NCBI RefSeq assembly: GCF_003369915.1
Contig: NC_046673.1
Span: 1,100,001-1,164,000 of the forward strand
From: Drosophila miranda
Taxonomy: Eukaryota > Arthropoda > Insecta > Diptera > Drosophilidae
Direction: 5' to 3'
DNA length: 64,000 bases
Part shown: piece by piece, positions 44,883 through 56,800 of the stretch
Layout of the letters: the number at the start of each line of letters is the position of its first letter
How positions within the stretch are numbered: position 1 is the first letter of the stretch
Notes under the pieces: model-generated
What the model saw: the letters and a program-made list of their open reading frames with translations, nothing else
The model's database searches: none
Told to the model about the DNA's origin: nothing
Program-made: the position numbers and the translations under genes

Positions 44883-46148
44883 CCCAAAAGTATGCAAAGA
44901 TTTGATATTTCATTCAAAAGCATATCTATGTATGTATGTTTATGATTATGTTTACATTTTGTACGAGCAATAATGCAGCTTCGAAGATGATAAAAAAAGT
45001 TAAGAATCATTTGCTAGACATTGACAAATAGGCACAAATTCCGGCAAGTAGTCGGCAGTTCCGCACAACGATTTTTTCTGAGGCTGTCGCTGTGAAGCAC
45101 AGGAGAAGTTCGCCCCAGACTTTTTCTGCAGAAATCGCTGGATGCGACGATCCTCAAGAATCGGCATTCCGAACTGAACCACAAAGCGGGTATCTAGCCA
45201 TTTGCTGGATGTTCCCGTTCACCGCCAGCGGACGCAGTAATCTAACCTGTTGTATGGTTATATGTGTTTGGAGGCGTTTCTTGTCATTTCTAGTCACGTC
45301 TTGGACACTCAAGTACTTGGTGGACAAACGATGATCTGCCTTGGGTGAAGGATAAGACACCGCCGCCGTACTCAATCTAACCAAAGCAGATTTTGTCCCC
45401 GGCACTGAAGCGGTCGTCTGCACTAGAAGCCAGACTGTGATTGGGTGCACTCAGGCCACAAAGGCGATCGAAACGAAAGCTCTGTGCTCTCAGGTGGGGA
45501 AGACTAACCAGACGATCTCATCCGCTTTCAAACTACTTCAGAAGCTCTCCACGTAATGCTGAAGAGCCGACGGGCATTGAAGGCCATTCACGCTCAACCG
45601 ATACATAATCTTAATGTTGTACGCCTGAAATGTTTGATAGATATAGTGGTGCTCATCTCGCTAAGGTACACGTTTTATGGCGCCCTATAGCACAGGTATT
45701 CCTGATAGTGTGAGAGCTTCTGCCATCCCAAACCACAATTTTTTTCTTAGCTACTGTTTCTCTGTTATTTTAGAAGTCATTGCACTTTTTTGAAAAATCA
45801 CCCAGCAGTCGAAAATTTCCAGTGTCCAAACCTTGTCAAGCCCCCTTATAATGTAAGAACATTCAGCTTTTCTTGTTGCTCCAGAGTGGATTGTATTAAT
45901 ATTTGTTCATCACAGCTGAGATTAGCCGGGGCGGGGCACTCTGCTACAGCGACTGCTCCCGGACTGGACTTCACCAAAAATGTGTTGTGCACTCGGACAG
46001 CGGCACAGCGATGGAGGTGAGGTTATTCGGCTAAGACAACTACGACAATTCTGGACAATTCAAAAGCTCAGCAATCCGTTGCCAAATAAATTTTAAATTT
46101 TGCATGTTGAAAAGTGGAATGTTCTATTTGCCAGGGTCCGCAGCAGAT
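44883..46148. other. Unassigned region with minus-strand coding-like fragments
   Basis: Two overlapping minus-strand open frames (45450-45154 and 45182-45000) look like one frame broken by a frameshift near 45160. Neither was recognised. They may be remnants of a transposon or a pseudogene. Nothing else can be named here. Confidence 0.35.
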
Positions 46149-46213
46149 TTTTATACTGGGTACTCATAAAGAAGAAGGAAGTGTTTGTGACGATCCCATA
46201 AAGTGTACATACT
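46149..46213 (-). mobile_element. Old DINE-1-like right-end fragment, inverted
   Basis: Read on the minus strand, AGAGTATGTACACTTTATGGGATCGTC and a following TTCCTTCTTC..GAGTACCCAGTATA match the last 70 bases of copies A-C in order, with about a quarter of the bases changed. Confidence 0.45.
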
Positions 46214-46699
46214 CTTGAGTCGGACGCCGCCTCGGGCGCCCGTGGGCGTTATGACACTGGGCGTTATGACATGCACCCTTTATTTGTAGGTTGTAGTTTG
46301 AAAGGTATTTCAACATATATGTATGTAGTCTTAGAAATGAGTAATAATCTTTTCCTTCTCTTAATGCCGTTTACTCGTCTTTGGTGGACTAAAAGCATAT
46401 GAAGGCCCCTCCCAGCACCTGCGAGACTCACATATTCTGTTAGTCTCGTTCATGGCGAATTTAAATACATATTTTAAATCTTTTGCTTAGGACTGCTGTC
46501 CTTGAACTGATGCTATTTTTCAGCTGGCTTTTCAGTTTCAGGGTGAGCTTTAGTTGCAGCTTGTAGTGCAGAAAACATAGGCTACCAACATTTATTTGTC
46601 CTTAGAGACACATATTTTGACAACCATCGTTATTTCAAGTAAATTTTGACCCAATGCCAATAAACTAAAAAAAAAATAATGCAGGCAAAAAATAAACAA

Positions 46700-47098
46700 T
46701 GGCTCGAGTAACTGCAGAGCACTGTGCTCTGCTGAGTCTATACAGCTCGGCTGAGCGTTTCTTCGATCGATATGGCCATATCAATCTTGAGATTTTACAG
46801 GAAACGGTTTGCTGCCATCTCCTATTGGCATTTTGCTCGAACAATTCGTGCGTGAGGAGCCTGCACGTAGCCAGAGGCATCGCTACCTGCTTCTTCTCCG
46901 ATAGGAGAGGATTCGTAGTACCCTGCCTTGCTAGCTCGTCGGCGGCGTCGTTCCCCTCGATGTCCCTGTGGCCTGGGACCCATATAAGGAAGAGGTCTAA
47001 CTGCTCTGCGATCTCGTGCAGAGACCTTCGGCAGTCATTTACGGTCGCTGAGTTCGACGATATTGAGCCTAAAGCTTTAATAGCTGCTTTAATAGCTC
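46700..47098 (-). pseudogene. RNase H domain remnant of the LINE
   Basis: The minus-strand frame reads AIKALGSISSNSATV, then LFLIWVPGHRDIEGNDAAD, LARQGT and a helical tail ending VTRAI near 46703. The WVPGH..GNDAAD block is the diagnostic end of LINE RNase H. The first half of the domain is absent. A tandem 12-mer AGCTATTAAAGC marks the junction with the reverse transcriptase (about 47076-47099). Confidence 0.8.
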
Positions 47099-49128
47099 AC
47101 ACAGCGTCTGCGGGAATTTTCCCGAGAATGCTATAGCAACATCGTCCGCATGCGCCACCACGCGGCAGCCACCCCCCTCTATCTCCTGCAGCAGTTCGTT
47201 TACTGCCACGTTCCATAGGAGGGGCGAGAGGACTCCGCCCTGCGGGGTGCCTCTACTGACAAATCTGGTGGACGTTGACGTCCCCAGTGATGCCTCAACC
47301 GTCTTGCATTGTAGCATCTGATCGGTCAGGCTCACCGTCCGGGAGTCAACCCCCAGGTCCGTCAGTGCACTCTTGATGGCGGTCGGGAGGATGTTATTAA
47401 GGGCGCCTTCTATGTCGAGGAAGGCTACCAGGGTGTACTCCTTACAGTTGAGGGACGCTTCTATGATCGATGTGATCGTGTGTAGGGCCGTTTCGGTGGA
47501 TCTTCCTTTCCGATAGGCATGCTGGGAGTCTGAGATTAGACTAGGCGGAATATTTACCGTGAGATGCATCCCCAAAAGCCGTTCCATCGTCTTCAGGAGG
47601 AAGGACGATAGACTTATGGGTCTGAAATCTTTGGGGGCAGTGTGCGAGGGCTTGCCTGCCTTGGGGATGAAGACGACTTTGGTATGAAGCCAGGTTTCCG
47701 GGATATATCCATGGGAGAAGATTCCCTCGTATATCCTTTTGAGCCAATTAGTGGCTTTTTGTCCAGCGTGAATCAGTTGGGCAGGGATGATGCCATCTGG
47801 TCCCGCAGACTTGTATGGTTTGAAGCTTTTGATTGCCCAGGAAATGTTCTCCTGGCTTAGCAGGTTCATGATATCACTTGAGGCAACGGAAGGAGCCGCG
47901 ATGTAGTGTGGTCTGTTTTCAACGCAGCCGGGAAAGTGGGTGTTAAGGAGAAGATTTAGCGACTCATTGCTGGACGTTGTCCATGATTGGTCAGCATTCT
48001 TCAGGTAGCCCAGAGTGGGTATAGTCTTCGAGAGAACTTTGCGCAAGCGCGAGGCTTCTGAGTTATTCTCAATGTCGCTACAGAACTTACGCCATGAGGC
48101 GCGTTTGGCTTTCCTCAGTTCTTTATTGTAAATTGACGGACTGGCCTTGTAATCGGCCCAGCTCTGCTCAGCGTTTTCAGCCTTAGCTTTATTGAAGAGT
48201 CTCCGGGAGGCTTTTCGGAGTTCCCTCAGTTTCGGATTCCACCATTCAGGTTTCTTCCGGCCAATGCACTTGCCAGAGGGGCAGGATTTATCGAGCGCCT
48301 CATTGCAGGCGTCGGTAAATAGTTTAGCAAGATGAGTCGTGGCTTCCCTGGAAATCTCCTCCTCAGGTGGAGTCTCAGGGAGAACACGACAGAGGTGGTC
48401 TGAGTACCGAGCCCAGTTTGTCCGCTTAAGGTTCCGGAATTGAGCTGGTCTCGGTAGTGAAAAAGAGAATACTGTTTCCACGTACCTGTGGTCCGAGAAG
48501 GAGTGCTCTTCCAGGACCCTCCAGAATACGATGTTCCCATGTAACTCATGAGAGGCAAGTGTGAGGTCCAGGACCTCCTTGCGGTTTTTAATAATGAAGG
48601 TGGGATCCCTCCCCCTATTTAATAGGACCATCTGAGTGGTCAGTAAATAGTTGAAAAGGTACTCACCCCTTTCGTTGGTGTCAGTGCTTCCCCACTGGCA
48701 GTGGTGTGCATTGGCGTCGCACCCTACAATTAGGCCGGTGTCCTTGGCCTCGCAGTCTGTGATTAGCGCGCTGAGCGCCTGTGGGCGTCTGGTTGGTCGT
48801 GTCCCATGTACGTGGAGCAGATTCTTAGTGAGCATCCCTGGCCTTCGAGGCCTTCGAGGCTCACTGCTGTTTGGTCTTCATTGCTGAAATTTGGGAGCAA
48901 AAATAAGTGCAAATCTCTTTTTGCAAGGATGCAGGTGCGAGTTTTACCTGCGGTGTCAGCTACGTATAGCTTATAGTCAAGAGTCCTCAGACCAGAGACC
49001 CTGTTTCCGAGGATCCAGGGCTCCTGAATGAGGACTATGTCGGCTCCACCCTTGGCTAGGTGGAGCAAGAGAGCAGCGCATGCTGCCTTACAATGGTGGA
49101 GGTTTATCTGCAGGAGTATCAGTGACAT
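47069..49128 (-). pseudogene. LINE ORF2: endonuclease and reverse transcriptase, frameshifted
   Basis: Starts MSLILLQINLHHCKAA (49128), the usual beginning of a LINE endonuclease, with IVLIQEPWI and STYMGHDQPD. The frame breaks near 48795 and resumes with the block LIVGCDANAHHCQWGS and the HSFSDHRYVE catalytic region. The reverse transcriptase follows (SAGPDGIIPAQL, KDFRPISLSSFLLK, GTPQGGVLSPLLWN, HADDVAIAF). The usual YADD is HADD here. The frame ends soon after, where sequence has been deleted. Confidence 0.85.
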
Positions 49129-50506
49129 TCCTGAGGTTCACCTCCACCATTGTCTTATCGTGGTCGCTCTCCGAGGAGTCCAGCTCCTCCCCGACCCCGA
49201 TGTGCTTGAGATCCCTAGTAAGATCGCTCACATCTGACACATAACCATCTAGGATGTCATCCGACACCACTGATGTCACGTCTGATACCGACCCAGGCTT
49301 GTTCTCTATTCTAGGGATCTCCGGGGGCTCCAGGTCTGGCTCGACCGTCGGTTGCATGCCCTTGGAGTCGGACTTGTACGGTACTACGACTATCTTCTTG
49401 TAGCCGTAGTCCACAGCGCCCTCCGTGTCGTGGAGAATTCTGACCGACTCCTCATTCAGGACGAGGATGATTTGGTGCCTCTGCCCGTTGCTCTCCTCTA
49501 CCTTGGCCACCTTCCAATCGGCAGTGGGAAGGTGGGGGTTTCAGACCTGCAGAATCCGGAGAGTCTTATCCGGCTCTGCAGACTTCGCCGAGACTCTGGC
49601 CCTCGGCTTGCTGGGGATGTCCTCCCACTTCACGGCCTCCAGCTGGGCTCCTGGGTAGACCTCCTTGAGCGATGCTACCGCCTTCGTGTAGAGGGCTGCC
49701 GAGCGAGCATCTTGGCAGGCGATGGCTTTCACCCTGCCTTGGTGCCACCCAGCGTCCTCACACTTGGGCGGTGGTCCTCCATTTTCCTCCAACTCCTGGA
49801 GGAAGCGGTCTTGGAGCTCATTTTCCACGAGGTGCCATTTGTCCCGAGGAATCTGCCCGTCTTTGGAGCCCCTGTCTAGGACTCCAATCAGGGTTTTTCC
49901 TCTCGCCACCTCGGCAAACGAGCGGTTGTTCACGGTTTTCGTCCTCTTGGCCTGTTGGACTTGTGTGGCGGTGTCCTCCGCCGAGCGTTGCCGCTTGCTT
50001 GGGGCCTTGGCTGTGGCCTTGCCAGCTTTGGTTGGCTGGTAGTCGGGCAGGACTGTCTTGGCCCATCGCCGCGATTCGATTCCCTGGGCAGACGCCAGGA
50101 ACACCGGGTCATCGTTGCCCAGGATGAAGGCCGCACGTCTCTTGTCTTGGAACTTGGGCCTATCTTTCGAGGCAGAGGCGCCGCCTGGCGGGGTTGTCAA
50201 GGGGTCCCCGGTCCCAAGGGGTCTGCCAGCCGCGATATCGCTCTGCATGGCCGCCACCCCGGTAACCGGGTCTCCCTTGGGGCACCCCGACGTGAATTGG
50301 CCCGATTGGCCTTTCGGTCCTCTCCTCGCAGCGCCTGCTGCCTCGAGACGGTGGACCGACTTAGTCTCCTTCCCCGTCTTTTTGGGCACTGGTTTCCCAG
50401 ATGCGTTTGTAGAGGGATAGTCTTTTCCCTCCGGCATACCTCGGCAGGTATCCAGAGTCCGCATATAAGCGACCGAGCACCCCCTCGGCCATGCATCCTT
50501 CGGCAT
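49088..50506 (-). pseudogene. LINE ORF1 (gag-like), interrupted by an in-frame stop
   Basis: One continuous frame from 50506 to about 49088 is interrupted by TGA at 49543-49541. The protein is basic and low-complexity at first (GKPVPKKTGKETKSV), then holds a RSFAEVARGKTLIGVLD block and an RNA-binding-like domain. After the stop the same frame continues with NPHLPTADWKVAKVEE, typical of LOA-type gag. It overlaps the ORF2 start by about 40 bases. Similarity to LOA gag is from memory. Confidence 0.75.
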
Positions 50507-50965
50507 ATGACAGTGTCACCTTGGATTGGGGTTATTTCACTGAGAGTTTTCTTCTCTCCGCCCGACTACAATTAGCCAGAATCCTGGCAGAGACATGACC
50601 GTACCAGGACCTGTTTCCAGCCGCCCTCACGGGGAGAGTATAGTCGCACTTCCGACGGTGTGTACAGTTACGGCGGGTGCCGGTTCGCTCGTGCCCACCT
50701 GTATCCTATGACGCGGAGCGCAGTCACCTTGGATCCAGGGCAAGCCGTGAACCCGAGGCGCCCGTGCCCCGTTCCGAGTCTACAGCTGTGACGAGCCGAC
50801 CCGACTTCCGTTTATCCCCCTGTAGCACCCGAAGGCTGACGGCCCAACTTTTGTAACTTCAATGAGATATTCTGGTCTGAACAGTAACAATTTGTAACCT
50901 ACATATATATATGTATACATTTTTTTTTTTTGTATTTCCTGACTGTGGCTTCATATACAAACTTT

Positions 50966-52077
50966 AAACGAGGGGGAACGTTGTGAGTTGCTGCGGACAC
51001 CGCAACTCTACGGTTATACCCGATACTAAGTCAGTATAACTCTCCTCCGGCAGACGCCGCTAATATTAAACGACACGACAAAGAGTGCGTGCGAGAGAGA
51101 CAGAAAATCAGTCTGAGCGTGACGTCGGGCGCTGCGTAGCCACTGGAAATTGATTTCTTGCTTTTGGCTACAAAAATGATCCGATCTGATCCAGATTCAG
51201 CTATCTGATAGATATGGTCATTATCTATGATTCTGCGTTTTTAGTTTTCTCGAATGTGCAATATTGTGGATGCAACAGATTTTCGTCTTTTGTGGGGGCG
51301 GAAGGGGGTGGGGCGAAATTCTGAGATATACGTTTGATAGTAAGATCTAACAGAAGTGCGGATACCAAATTTGGTTACTCTAGCCTTTATAGTCTCTGAG
51401 ATTTGTGGATGCCCCAGATTTTCGTCCTTTGCGGGGGCGGAAGGGGGTGTGGCGAAATTTGGACACGAAACGGTCAAGGTCCGATATCACAGGAGTGTGG
51501 ATACCAAATTTGGTTGCTCTGGCTCTTATAGGTTCTGAGATCCTTGAACTCATATTTTGCAATTGACAAAACCGACCATGAAACCTGTGTGTTAGAGAGA
51601 GACAGAGCGAGAAAGAATGAAATTGTTTTCTTGTTTCTGGCTATAATCATTATTCGATCTGGTTCAGATTTTGCACTGTAGAGGATATGGTCATCCTCAC
51701 CGATTCTGCGTTTTTGGTTTTATCGTATCTTTAAAAATGTGGATGCCACAGATTTTCGTCCTTTGTGGGGGCGGAAGTGGGCGGGGCGAAGTTTTGAAAT
51801 ATTTTTGTAGCAGTGACATATCACAGAAGTCTGGATCCAAAACATCGTTGCTCTAGCTCTTATAGTCTTTGAGCACTAGGCGCTGAAGGGGACGGACGGA
51901 CGGACAGACGGACGGACGGACAGACGGACAGACGGACAGACAGACATGGCTCAATCGACTCGGCTATTGATGCTGATCAAGAATATATATACTTTATGGG
52001 GTCTAGACGTTACACACATCCACTTTTACCACAAATCTAATATACCCCAATACTCATTTTGAGTATCGGGTATAAAA
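50966..52077. mobile_element. DINE-1/SGM-like element, copy C
   Basis: Third full copy with AAACGAGGGGG border, GAGTTGC/GCAACTC stem-loop, TATACCCGATACT, three internal GTGGATGC modules, GACGGACA array (51891-51942), CGACTCGGCTATTGATG core, and GAGTATCGGGTATA end. By eye it is closer to copy A than to copy B. A small deletion removes the GGAAGCGATTCC segment near 52003. It sits about 90 bases upstream of the presumed LINE 5' end. Confidence 0.85.
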
Positions 52078-52674
52078 ACTAAACGAAAACGGTGATTATT
52101 GTCTTCGGTATGCCTCTTACTTTGTACGGCTTTTTACTGATTTGCACTGCTTTACTCACTTAGGTCCTAGAGGAAATGCATCTTCTTCCAAACTATAATA
52201 TGGAAATGCCACCTTTCAACTGAGATTTTAAATGAATTGCCCATATTCTTATTGAATCCAGACACTATTTCTGTTGCTGTGGTACAAAAGCTTCGTTTAA
52301 TATCGTATACACTGGCATACTACTGCGTGCAAACAAACCAACGTTTTACATACATTTATAGATGCTCGTGGGACAATAATAATTTCTCTACAACAATTTC
52401 TACTTATACATTTTTAATATATATATATATATATGTACGTATATCTTTTCAATAAGCGATGAAAAACGACAGTCTGAGCGTTCAGACTAGGCATTGGTTG
52501 AAGGGTGGAAAAGTGGAAGGGTGGCGGTACGATTTGCATAAACATAAATAATCAAGTTTAATAGCTATGGCATACTAGTTGTCTTGGCCCTAGATCTACA
52601 TACATCTAAATCTAACAAAGTTTATAAAAAAAAACAAAAAAATAACTCAGCTCAAGTGGGAACGAGTGGTGGAA
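52078..52674. other. Short intergenic/3' UTR region of the transporter gene
   Basis: AT-rich, with a (TA)n run at 52415-52433. A reverse-strand ATTAAA at 52562-52557 is a possible weak polyadenylation signal for the transporter, 112 nt past its stop. No gene. Confidence 0.5.
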
Positions 52675-53831
52675 CTAACTTAGAGATAGGTGCTCGGAAT
52701 TATTTTTGTGGTCTGCGTTGTCGGCCTTATCTGCCTGATAGCGTTGCAGCGGCGGAATGGCAAACATGACCAGACCACTGATGGCGATCATCAGCCCAGC
52801 CATGAGGAAGGCCGGAGAGTACGAGTTCGTCAGGTCGTACATCCCACCTAGAGAAGAAGAGAAAGAAGAAGATGATCCAGTGAGTGGGCTTCCATGACCG
52901 ATCCACGAGGGAAAGACTTACCTCCGATGGGGGGACCAATGAAGCTAGCAATGCCCTGGAATAGCAGCAGCAGGCCAAAGGCATTGGTCAGCTTCTCCAG
53001 CCCCAACAAATCCACTAGGATAACCGAAGTGAGGCCCACATAGGCGCCAATCGTGAACCCAAAAACGACGCAGTACATGGCCAGCGAATTAAAGTCCTTA
53101 CAGAGCGGCACCATGGCAGTGGCTGAAAGACAGGAGGAGCATGAGTCGGTGAAGAATAGGACAAAGTAGAATGAATTGTCACTCACCGAAACCGCAGGCC
53201 GTAAGACAGACGTTGTAGACGAGAAGGCGGTTGACCCACGGCTTGTCCGACACGTAGCCGAGGATGATGCGGCCCACGGTGTTGGCCACGCCGATTGTGG
53301 CGATCAAATAGCTGCTATTTTGCTTGCTAATGCCGAGCTCCTCCGAGTAGGCGGCTATGTACAGGTAGGGCACGTTAAAGCCAATGCTAGTGCAGAAGTT
53401 CGACACGGAGAAGATCACAAAGATCATGTCCTTCAGCAGCGAGAAGTTCATCATTTCGGAAAAGGTGTCGCGGGTCTCCGTGGAGCAGGTGATGCAGCCG
53501 CAGCACTTGGCGCTCTCCTGCAATGCATGGACGGAATTATATTAATGGGAAATCAATTGGATTGTCTTAACAATTTGCAGTTATTTAAGTGTAAGTCAAA
53601 TCTGGTAAGCATTCTATACTGAACATTGGGGGTAAGGATAGGCCTAGGAAGAAGTCGATTCCCATGGCGATGGGTGGTGGTGCGTCTTCCGACGACCGAC
53701 ATCTGATCGCGTAGTTCTTTGTGGCCACCAGCCAACAGATCATTATCTGGGGTGGGGGTCACACTCGCCTCGTCCACTGTGACGTCGCAGTCGAAATGTG
53801 CCCGACGACGACGACGACGACGACGACGACA

Positions 53832-53871
<40 letters not shown>

Positions 53872-56800
53872 CAACGCCGCATTAGCATATTAGCTTTAAG
53901 TGTAAGTGGCTCGGCTCATGTTAGTCAAATGATGTCGACAGCCAATGAATATTCGAAGGGCGACGTACGTACCGGTCGGATCGGATCGGAATGATTCGAA
54001 CTAGAGCAGACCATAGCGTGGCAGTACGGCACGGGCTGGATCCAAAACCGAACCACGGGACCTGCAAGTGATTAGTGCGCCGTAAGCTTTGGACGCGACG
54101 GCACCTGGTACCTGGTCGGGGCGATGTCATTGGCAAACTTTTACGAGGATAGCGAGATATTTGTGACGGGCGGCTCAGGAGTGGTGGGCAAGGCGCTAAT
54201 TGAGAAGCTGCTCCGCTCCTGCAATGTGCGCCGCATCTACGTCCTGCTGCGTCCCCGCCGCCAGCTGAGTGCCGAGCAGCGGCTGGTCAAGCTGCGCCAG
54301 GCCACAATTTTCCATGTGCTGCACCAGGAGAAGCCCGACGAGCTGGACAAGCTGGTGGCAGTTCCCGGGGACGTCTTGCTGCCCGGACTAGGTATCGATC
54401 CGGCCATGGCCGCCCAAATGTCGAAGGTCTCGCTCGTCTACCACTGTGCGGCCACCGTGCGCTTCGACGAGCCCCTGCGAGTGGCCCTGCAACTCAACGT
54501 TGGAGGCACCTTCGAGGCCATCAAGTTTGCCGAGACTCTGGCGCACCTGCGCGTCTTCGTCCACGTATCCACCTTCTACAGCAATCCATATCTGAAGTTC
54601 GTTGAGCCCAAGTACTACTCCTCGCCCATGGACTGGCGGCTGTGCCTGCGCGTGATCGACGAGGTGCCAGACGATGGAATGCTCAATGCGCTGACCCGCA
54701 AGTAAATATAGTCTTCCAAAATGATCATAATGTCCTCGGCAGAACCTCAATCAATTCTGTCGACTAGTCGTGTACGAATTCGTTGTTTATCCTTCACCAA
54801 AGTCGCCTGGATCTTAATTGATCCTTCATCGATCTTACCAACCGATCCCTGATTGATCCTGTACTCCTCTAGAGGAGTACCTTCCGTCGATCCCTCATCC
54901 TTTGCTTAACATACCCACTCTTCTTCTCTTGTTCTTTCGAACTCTTTTCAATTCTTGACTCTCTCCCTAATCTCTTTCGATCCGCAGGCTAATTGTGGGT
55001 TTTCCGAACACGTACACGTTCACCAAGAACTTGGCCGAGTCCCTGGTCAATGATTATCGCTGCCGCTTACCGCTGATCATCTACCGTCCATCGATAGGTG
55101 AGCATTATCCACGATCAGTCAAAAGTCGACTGACTTGTGTCCTTACATGACTTATCGTCCTGAATTATCGTCCTGACTTATCGTCCTTATCGTCGCCATA
55201 GTTCTGTTTGCGGTCGATGATCCATCGCCTGGTTTCTCCCCCTCGCTCATGGGTGCCATGGGTCTGTTCGCTCTGGTCGGAGCAGGCATATTGAAAACCG
55301 TATATCTGGGCAAGGAAACGCGCCTTGACATAACACCCCAAGACGTGGGCATTAAGTGCATGCTCTCTTACACGAAAAAAGGCCAGGAGAAGTACCAGAA
55401 AGGGTGAGATCAATCCCGCCAGAAAGCTGCTTAGATCGTGATTGGATAACATGTTGGTTATCCTTTGCAGGCCGCCCAAGGAGATACCCGTGTACATGTC
55501 CTCCTCCTGCACGCACGTTCCGCACACCTTCACCCAAATTGCCGAGCAGATGGACACATTGGGCTTGTGGAAGAAAGCCGCCTTCGAGAAGAGCCTGATG
55601 GTGCCTGGCTGTCACTATACGGATAGGCGCTGGGTCTACCAGTTCCTTGTCTTCACTAAGCAGATTCTCCCTGCTCTCCTCATCGATCTACTGCTGCGCC
55701 TCTTTGGAAAACGACCCCAGCTCATGGGCGTTGTGCGGAAGGCCTACCAGACCCTGGAGGTGATGCAGCCCTTTATGTTCAACAACTACGACAGTCCTGG
55801 GGTCACGGAAAAAGACGAAATATCGAAGGAGAACCATGGGTAAGGGCATTTCTACCTCTCTGCTGTACTCCTGGTGATACTCCTGCTGATCACGATCTTC
55901 CCTCTACGATGCAACATCGTCTAGCACCGACTTCCATTTGAACCCCTTCACTGATCCGGATATCAATGGTCTGGTGATCCGCGTAAGTGGCCAAATGCTC
56001 TACAGCATCCGGGCACATCTCTTCAAGGAGGATCCGTGCACCCTGCCACGCTCCCAGCGAATTCACACGATGTAGGTATTCCCTTTCCTTACCTCTTATT
56101 CCCTGTACTCCCCCACTGACACTGTCTAACCACTCCATGCAGCAAGACGATTATCTACCAGGGCCTGCGCCTCATCCTGCTGTACAAACTCGTCCGCTGG
56201 ATCTGGGCCAGCTATCTGGGGCAGCACTTCTAGATCAGATCTGCAAACACCTATTTCTTTTTTTTCCCTTTTTTTTGTACCCCTTAGTTTAGTTCACTTT
56301 GATGTCAGTTTGTTACATATGTACATACATACAGGCATAAATTATACATATCTACTACGACCGAGACAGTTCGAGATCATGCAGCGAATACCCTTAAGTC
56401 CAGCAATCGATATGCCCCCGCCGGACGCAGTTCAGTCCAAGATCCTGCACTTCGACCCGTGAGACCTTGCTAGTGGTGTCTGGCACACTATTGTGTTCGG
56501 GCTGAGCTGTCTAGGGTCACTATTCGAAGTAGCCTACATAGCCCTGATGCTGGGTCGTCAGCTTACACGATAAAAACATAGCTCTCCCGACAAGTGACAT
56601 TTTAGGGGTCACATCCCCACTAGGGTACCCCAACCTTACCATATCCAATGCCCAATAAATTGCCGTTGAGAAATACAGAAAATACAAATTTAAATGTAAC
56701 CTACCTGACTCTGGTCCATCTGATTACTCTGGCGTAAGGAACCATATCGCTTGATCACTCCTGATCCGGACATGGAGCGGTTTAGGTCGTTCCTTGAGCT

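Larger units (their letters stand above)
46690..50880 (-). mobile_element. LOA/Bilbo-like non-LTR retrotransposon, defective
   Basis: A minus-strand LINE about 4.2 kb long. In order it has a GC-rich presumed 5' UTR (about 50880-50507), ORF1 (50506-49088), a slightly overlapping ORF2 from 49128 with apurinic-type endonuclease and reverse transcriptase, and a leftover of the RNase H domain at 47090-46700. Sequence style and overlapping ORFs resemble the LOA group (LOA, Bilbo, TRIM). Defects: an in-frame stop in ORF1, a frameshift in the endonuclease near 48795, loss of everything between the HADDVAI motif and the middle of RNase H, and truncation of the 3' end. No poly-A tail or clear target duplication was seen. 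It cannot be autonomous. Confidence 0.85.

Noticed and set aside
46699..47136. 145-codon plus-strand frame in the LINE
   Set aside because: Antisense of the LINE RNase H remnant, which shows the diagnostic WVPGH..GNDAAD block on the minus strand.
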